Of a stretch of 64,000 nt of DNA, positions 58,227 through 64,000 are shown piece after piece. The stretch's first letter is position 1, and the number at the start of each line of letters is the position of its first letter. Under the pieces are notes generated by a model, which had not been told where the DNA came from, did no database searches, and saw nothing but the letters and a program-made list of their open reading frames with translations. Both the position numbers and the translations under genes were made by a program. The stretch covers positions 5,146,001-5,210,000 of the forward strand of contig NC_061470.1 of assembly GCF_022581195.2 (NCBI RefSeq), in the 5' to 3' direction. This stretch comes from Helicoverpa zea. Its lineage: Eukaryota > Arthropoda > Insecta > Lepidoptera > Noctuidae.

Positions 58227-58587
58227 GCAGATCAGAACAGAACAGACAGACTGAAAAGTTTGCTTAGAATCGATATTTTCTTTAAAATCATTCTTTCGTC
58301 TACTGTCGGCCGACTGTTTAGTCTCCAGTATGTAGGTGCTCTTTGTGTAGGTACTTATGAATATTATTGTGCCTATGTACTAGTTTTATACGGCCTTTTC
58401 ATGTCTTGAGTCGGCTTGAAGAATGGGTCGTATTTTTTAACTCTGATGCAAAGAGGGGTGTTATGAGTTTGACCGCTATGTGTCTATTCTGCTGCAGCCA
58501 CTGAAGTTCTTTAATCATACATATAGATATGTATGATTTGTAATCTTCATTGAGAAATTCGGTCGTTTTAGGATCTCTATATTGTCT

Positions 58588-58950
58588 GCCTCGATGGTCT
58601 AGTGGTCGCAAGCGTGGCTGCTGTGATCGAGGTCTCGGGTTCGATTCCCGGGTCGGGCCGAAATCGCTTTGTGGGTTTTCTTAAACTTTCACAAAAGCAG
58701 CCCGTAGTCTGGAAGTTGGTGATTGATTCACCCGTGCATCGGAGAGCACGTTAATGTCGGTCCTGCGCCTGATCTCTTTCCGGTCGTGTCGGATTGCCGT
58801 CCTATCGGGTTTTGAGAGTGAAGGAATAGTGAGTGCACCTGTGTCTGCGCAAATGCTCGAGCACTATAATATGACCTGCGCAGCTGGCTGATTTCCTTAA
58901 ATGAGAACAGCCGCCGTGGCCGAAATCGGCCGTGGACGCCAGTTTTTTTT
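58588..58950 (+). mobile_element. Full-length tRNA-derived SINE
   Basis: The 72-bp head (58,588-58,659) has a recognisable A box (TGGTCTAGTGG, 58,595-58,605) and B box (GGGTTCGATTCCC, 58,637-58,649), the internal Pol III promoter. The body then runs through GTGCATCGGAGAGCACG, CGGTCGTGTCGGATTGCCG and GAGAACAGCCGCCGTGGCC and ends in a T-rich tail. It is not a tRNA gene: the head continues straight into the SINE body, and the 3' half is repeated at 33,089. Confidence 0.9.
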
Positions 58951-60742
58951 TTCTGTCTATAACGAGTAAAGTTGGTATAAAAATTACAGATTCTTCGGTC
59001 CCATGGCTGTGGGAAGATTCGGTTCGCCTGTCTTGAGAGACAAAGGTAAGTTCTTCACCCGCCAAAAAAGTGTTATTGTGAAACTAAGATAAACTTTAAA
59101 GTTTTATCATTTGTTTAGTAGTTTTTGCGTGGAGATGTTACAGACATCCATCCATCTTCAAATCCATCCAAACTTTTCTTTTATAACATTAGTGTGACGT
59201 GTAGATAAGACAAAGACATAGTGCGAAAGAAACTAATAAATAATAATAATAAATAAATAAAAATCTTTATTTTCTCTTCAATTACAGTGTACCCCTGTGT
59301 TACAGATCACCGTTTATCCTTTTGAATGTTATACAGCACATTTTGTAAGGAGAGAGGCAAATAAAAATCCTAAATACAACTAAGTATGTCTATTATCATA
59401 ATGCCTGTATCACAAATAATTTAAAATAAAATAGGAAAAAGCTAACAAAAATAAGTCTCTGCACTTATTATTGCACATAAACATTTAGATATATAACCCA
59501 AAACTTAACATATAATTGTCTCTTCCACTTAAAAATACGCATTATCAAAGAATAAATAATAATAACACACATTTATTAACTTAATATTAAGAGTCACTTT
59601 TCTGTGGGAGCAATTACATACACAAATATGCATGTAGTATGTGTAGTATACGAAGGTGAACTTCTAATTTATAGTAACATTAGTGACTTAATTAATAGTG
59701 AAGTCATTTTGAGATCATGAACTGAAATGATTAAAATTAGACAGATCAATAAGTACACATTTATTATCATCCAGGTTTGACTAAACAATAACCAAACAAA
59801 CCGAGTATGTTATCAATACTTTCGGCTCACGTCCGGGGGTTGATTGCAATCAGTCGTTAACCACCCTTATTGAATTGCGTCGATTCGAGCGGGACACAAC
59901 GCTTGTTTGTTCGCGCTATTTGTTTGGTATTATCCAGACGTTGATTTAGAGGAAATACTAGATGTGGTAATCGTTTAAATACTAGGTAAGGCCCAAGTTG
60001 ACCGATAACTTTTAATAAACGTCAGTTTGTCTTACAACAAATGTTTATTATGAATTTCTACCAAAACAAATCCACTGATTAAACACGGTAAAGGGCTCTT
60101 TTCGGTAATCGCGGCAGAAGAGGTTATTTTAACTACAGATGGATTGTCACACTACATTTACGCGACTTGAACCGCATTGCATTGTACCGATTGAGCTAAT
60201 TAACGTTACGAATTGACCCCAGGATGCAAGGAAGAAACCTGTAAAATTAAAATTAGTAAGTACATTGAACAATGTCACATCCAGTTCTTCTCATTTCATA
60301 TGACGAGGCTAAATTATCCTTATCAGATAATTTATCAGGTTTTATTTAGTGGTAAGCCACAGCGTTACAATTTCTATGATTTGATATACATAAGGCTGAT
60401 TTTTTGTCAAAAGATTGTTGACAAATGTAATAACTGCCTCATAGCATGATTTTACCTGACACTATATCTAATTACCTACAGAATATGATTTCGTTTGCAC
60501 ACCGTGAAATTATCAAAAATGAATCTTTTGGAGATTCGTCATAATTTTCGTCCTCCTCCTGTTTACATAACATTGTTACACGATGCAAATTTTACATGCA
60601 AGCTAGAACTTTTAGGTATTAAATACACCATTTTCACGCTAACGGGCTTTTTCGCGCTCTAAGTTTCTCTACGTGCAAACAATCCTCGCGGCCAAAAGAC
60701 CTATCGCATGGTTTCAGGTGTCATAATAGTTTATTGAAAACT
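58951..60742. other. Unique DNA with one motif-rich patch
   Basis: Around 59,820-59,950 the DNA becomes CpG-richer (CGGCTCACGTCCGGGG, GCGTCGATTCGAGCGGG, TGTTCGCGCTATTTGTTTGG), which could be regulatory. The reversed LINE tail at 59,235 is listed separately. No gene. Confidence 0.4.
59235..59335 (-). mobile_element. LINE 3' tail, reversed
   Basis: (TAA)n and (ATAA)n followed by AAATCTTTATTTTCTCTTC and TGTACCCCTGTGTTACAG is the reverse of a typical jockey/CR1-type 3' end. The extent to the right is uncertain. Confidence 0.5.
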
Positions 60743-61808
60743 GCTACACGGAATGCAACGTTTAACAGATATTGGCTTAGATGGGAAAGATCTTAGAATT
60801 ATAAAGAATTTGTACTGGAACCAAACAGCGAATATAAGGGTGGAAAATTCGGAGACTGACCAAATTGATATCTGCCGGGGAGTCCGCCAAGGTTGCATTC
60901 TGTCACCGTTATTATTCAATCTGTACTCTGAAGCAATTATAACAGAAGCTCTGGAAGGTCTCGAAGTCGGAATCACGATAAATGGCAAGATAGTCAATAA
61001 CTTGAGATACGCCGATGATACAGTACTTCTGGCCTCAACGCAACAAGACCTGCAGTATATATTGAACAGAGTTCACGAGTGCAGTCTAAGAGCAGGTTTG
61101 AATATGAATGTTACCAAAACTAAGTACCTGGTTGCATCTGGTACCCACATCTCGGCCCCTCAATTAAGTATTGCAGGCTCAGATCTCGAACAGGTTCAGC
61201 ATTACAAGTATCTCGGTGCTTGGGTGAATGAAAAATGGGAAAGTGACGAAGAAATTTGTACCCGTATCGAAATTGCCCGAGCAACATTCCAAAAAATGCG
61301 GAACGTTCTGTGCAATCGCAATCTTGGAATTAAACTGAGAGTCAGAATGCTTCACTGTTATATCTGGCCAGTAGTATTATACGGAAGCGAGGCATGGACG
61401 CTTAAAGTGAACACCCAAAAGCGGCTTGAAGCCTTCGAGATGTGGTGTTACCGCAGGATGCTACGCATAAGCTGGATGCAGAAAATTTCCAACGAGAAGG
61501 TACTTCAACGCGTCGGTGAAACCAGGGCATTGTTGCAGACCATCAAACGCAAAAAAGTTGCCTATCTTGGTCATGTACTGAGAAACGATAAATACCAACT
61601 GTTGCAACTAATAATGATGGGCAAAATAAAGGGTAAAAGGCGCGTTGGAAGGCGCAAGAAATCTTGGCTGCGGAACATCCGAGAGTGGACGAGTATTGCC
61701 AGCGTTGAAGACCTGTTTCGCTTGGCACAAGATAGGAAAAAATTTGCTGAGCTGACGGCTAACCTCCAGTAGTGGAGAATCACCCGAAGAAGAAGAAGCT
61801 ACACGGAA
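60743..61808 (+). mobile_element. 5'-truncated RTE-like LINE with 11-bp target duplication
   Basis: The element body lies between two copies of GCTACACGGAA (60,743-60,753 and 61,798-61,808) and ends in a (GAA)n tail. The left duplication stops exactly where the coding frame begins, so the 5' end was lost on insertion. The 1.04-kb body contains the C-terminal half of the reverse transcriptase without any disabling change. Confidence 0.92.
60753..61772 (+). CDS. Truncated LINE reverse transcriptase, C-terminal half (339 codons)
   Basis: The ORF begins in the middle of the RT domain. Visible are YWNQTANIRV (21-30), motif B GVRQGCILSP (43-52), catalytic YADD (86-89), a KTKYLV motif D region (122-127), YKYLG (151-155), and a thumb/C-terminal region with VVLYGSEAWTL near 207 and GHVLRND near 274. 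The endonuclease and the first RT motifs, including motif A, are missing, so it cannot act alone. The first ATG is an internal methionine rather than the true start. The frame is undamaged, which means a young insertion. A related C-terminal scrap lies at 40,342. Confidence 0.9.
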   Translation: MQRLTDIGLDGKDLRIIKNLYWNQTANIRVENSETDQIDICRGVRQGCILSPLLFNLYSEAIITEALEGLEVGITINGKIVNNLRYADDTVLLASTQQDLQYILNRVHECSLRAGLNMNVTKTKYLVASGTHISAPQLSIAGSDLEQVQHYKYLGAWVNEKWESDEEICTRIEIARATFQKMRNVLCNRNLGIKLRVRMLHCYIWPVVLYGSEAWTLKVNTQKRLEAFEMWCYRRMLRISWMQKISNEKVLQRVGETRALLQTIKRKKVAYLGHVLRNDKYQLLQLIMMGKIKGKRRVGRRKKSWLRNIREWTSIASVEDLFRLAQDRKKFAELTANLQ

Positions 61809-63641
61809 AAAGCGAGTGGAAAATCAACTATTGTAAAAGCTCTATACGTATCAAATCTTCATGTGCCATACATTCATTACCAATCTCGAAGCATACACCT
61901 GCATACAATCGTATTGACTCAATATTATGATACCCACACAAATTGCATGAAATCAAATTACTGTAACGAACAGACTGCCAGATCGTAATTCACTTTTGTA
62001 AATCAGCGCCTATCAAATGAACTCCGATGGGAAATCGGAAATTTTCCTCTTTATCTGTTCAATTTTCAACCTTATGACGTAGAACATAAGGTGCATGGAT
62101 GAGTCTGGTATTGAAAGACCCGATTACTGGGGTTACTGATTTTGGTCTCATTACGCGAAAAATGTGATTTACTATGAATCAAGGGGTGAATTAAGTTTGG
62201 GTTTGTAGGTTTTCCTACTTCCTGTTTTAATAAGGTAATTCTTTAAGTTCTAGGAGTTTTGCTAATTTTATTTTTATAATGTTTTTACAGCCTCGTTGTT
62301 AGCACAGCTTGTTTCATCATCTGCCTAGCCAGATGCACCTGAGTAACAGTGTTTCACATTGAGCGATTGCCGATATCTTACACTTGGTATTACTTGGTAA
62401 GACTGGTTGTCTTCTGGCTTCAGAGCACCCATATCGACTGTGAAAGATGTTCAAATGACAGCCACTGTAATGTGCCTTCCGGAAAACGGCGGAACTCTTC
62501 ATGAAGAGATGTTTACCCATCTACAGACTGCAACATAGTCTTCATCCACGTTCATTGATACCTTCTCACTATAAGCTTCTAAATTCCCCGTTAACTTAAA
62601 CACCAAGAAAGCACACTACAGACAGACAATACGACCCATCCGTTACTCGCCATATGTTCCCGCAAATGATGAACAACCGCAATTTGCCTTGCACAAGCTC
62701 GAACCTGCGACCACACGATACATATAACGTGCCAATTACTAATTACGGCCACAAAAAATGGGACCCCAAAAGTAGGATGTTTTTTCAACGATAATTAGAT
62801 CGCGTGCTACATTTTTTTGCTGGCAGTGTAATTTTTGGTTACTTTTTTGGATAGAAATTGATTATGGATTCGTTTGGGGGTGGATTTTGTGGGTAGGATA
62901 AGTGGTTTCCTATGAGTGATGATGTTTTTTTTTTTCAATTGAAGACTTTGTCAGGTAAATTTAAGATTTGTAGATCAAGAACCAGGTTAGTCAATATCCT
63001 ATATTAAAAATGCAATAGTATGTGTGCTCTGTGCATGTCTGTCGATGCCTGTGTGTCGATTGAGCTTTCACGCCAAAACCAATTTAAATTAAACTAATAT
63101 AGTACGTGATACAAATTATGTAGATTCTAAGAAAGGACATAGTTTACTTTTATCTGGGAGTAGTTTCCTCCTAGACAAATTATAAACATTTAACGGACAT
63201 AAATTTCTTAGTATATGAAAATAAATTGTGGCTAGTTCTCCAACGGACGAAACATACCCTCGCAAACCTTCAAACGACAGTTGGCCCTACTTCTATAACA
63301 ACAACAACTTTCAATTGTTTATATTTAAACCAGAACAACGAAAACCATTGTCCTCGAAACAGAAGACAGTTGCTGACAATTATCATGACTAACAAAGGAC
63401 CACCATGAAAAGACCCCATAGTTATAGAAATTAATAGGTCATCAAGAACATGGATGACAAATGTCGCGGTTTTTTTATAAGATGGCATTGTTTTTGATAG
63501 TGCTATTATAGGTATTGTAAATTGCAATATAAAATGTAGCCAAATTTAAATAAAAAGTTCAAAATGTTAAATTCAATTAAAGTGACTAGGGCATCGAAAT
63601 AGCATCTGACATCTGATATATTTTACGCTGTTACTGTTACA
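61809..63641. other. Unique AT-rich DNA, no gene
   Basis: Apart from the SINE scrap at 62,310, I see only short frames and a T-run at 62,926. Confidence 0.5.
62310..62475 (-). mobile_element. Degenerate SINE fragment
   Basis: CATCATCTGCCTAGCC, GAGTAACAGTG, GAGCGATTGCCG, TTGGTAAGACTGG and TCGACTGTGAAAGATG keep the SINE-body order with many substitutions. Confidence 0.6.
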
Positions 63642-63932
63642 GCCTTTTTATCGTCCCACTGCTGGGCACAGGCCTCCTCTCACACGGAGAAGGATTGAGC
63701 ATTAATCACCACGCTTGCTCAATGCGGGTTGGTGATTTCAGACTTTATAGTCCAGGTTTCCTCAAGATGTTTTCCTTCACCTTTTTTTTTTGTCAGCCAT
63801 TGGTGTCTAAGATTACTTAGAAAGTACATACAAACTTAGAAAAGTTGCATTGGTACTTGCCTCACCTGGAATCGAACCCACACCCTCATACTCGAGAGGT
63901 TGGTTCTTTACCCACTAGGCCACCACGACTTT
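63642..63932 (-). mobile_element. tRNA-headed SINE, complete head
   Basis: On the minus strand the tRNA-like head (A box TGGCCTAGTGG at 63,911-63,921, B box GGGTTCGATTCC at about 63,868-63,879) leads into AACTTTTCTAAGTTTGTATG. The 3' body ends GCCCAGCAGTGGGACGATAA at about 63,650. That body differs from the 48.5-kb family and matches the one at 58.0-58.2 kb, so different 3' bodies appear fused to related tRNA heads. Confidence 0.8.
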
Positions 63933-64000
63933 ATATATTCTACACTACATATAATATTATAAAGCTGAAGAGGTGGATTGCTTGAATAATATCTCAGAAA

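Noticed and set aside
58588..58659. tRNA gene
   Set aside because: A and B boxes are present but the sequence runs straight into a SINE body that recurs at 33 kb.

Overview
The window is AT-rich, repeat-dense insect DNA that looks lepidopteran (moth or butterfly). It carries tRNA-derived SINEs with the familiar moth/butterfly consensus, short Helitrons that begin TC and end CTAG between A and T, RTE-like and CR1/Daphne-like LINE pieces, and palindromic MITEs flanked by TAA. No complete multi-exon host gene is visible. There are no rRNA genes, CRISPR arrays or prokaryotic features. Most of the window reads as intergenic or deep intronic DNA.

Layout. 1-14.5 kb: unique AT-rich DNA with one MITE, SINE and LINE scraps, several isolated CpG-rich patches, and an unusual cluster of about a dozen copies of an AAAGGCACAACT-like motif at 11.5-12.3 kb. 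15,238-22,203: a nearly 7 kb non-autonomous Helitron on the minus strand. It contains a SINE, one copy of a ~0.7 kb retroelement 3'-end block, a LINE with an intact 943-codon endonuclease/reverse-transcriptase ORF, two more block copies in the opposite orientation, and a 122-bp tandem repeat. 22-45 kb: mostly unique DNA with a SINE carrying an 11-bp target-site duplication, LINE tails, two ~200-bp Helitrons (35.6 and 45.2 kb), a possible terminal coding exon (30,945-31,178) and a CpG-rich ETS-site patch (39.3-39.5 kb).

45.8-46.03 kb is the best host-gene signal: a CpG-rich promoter-like patch (ETS, YY1/Pho-like and NRF1-like sites) followed by a short first coding exon with a good start context and a consensus splice donor. 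The rest of that gene would lie to the right, in this window or beyond. 47,062-49,397: an 83-bp-TIR element split by a second, shorter copy of the same Helitron, here on the plus strand. 49.4-64 kb: more MITEs, SINEs, a full tRNA-headed SINE (58.6 kb) and a 5'-truncated RTE-like LINE with a clean 339-codon ORF and an 11-bp target-site duplication (60.74-61.81 kb).

The only long intact coding sequences belong to retrotransposons. The window mainly records nested and repeated transposition around at least one, perhaps two, host transcription units whose remaining exons I could not identify.
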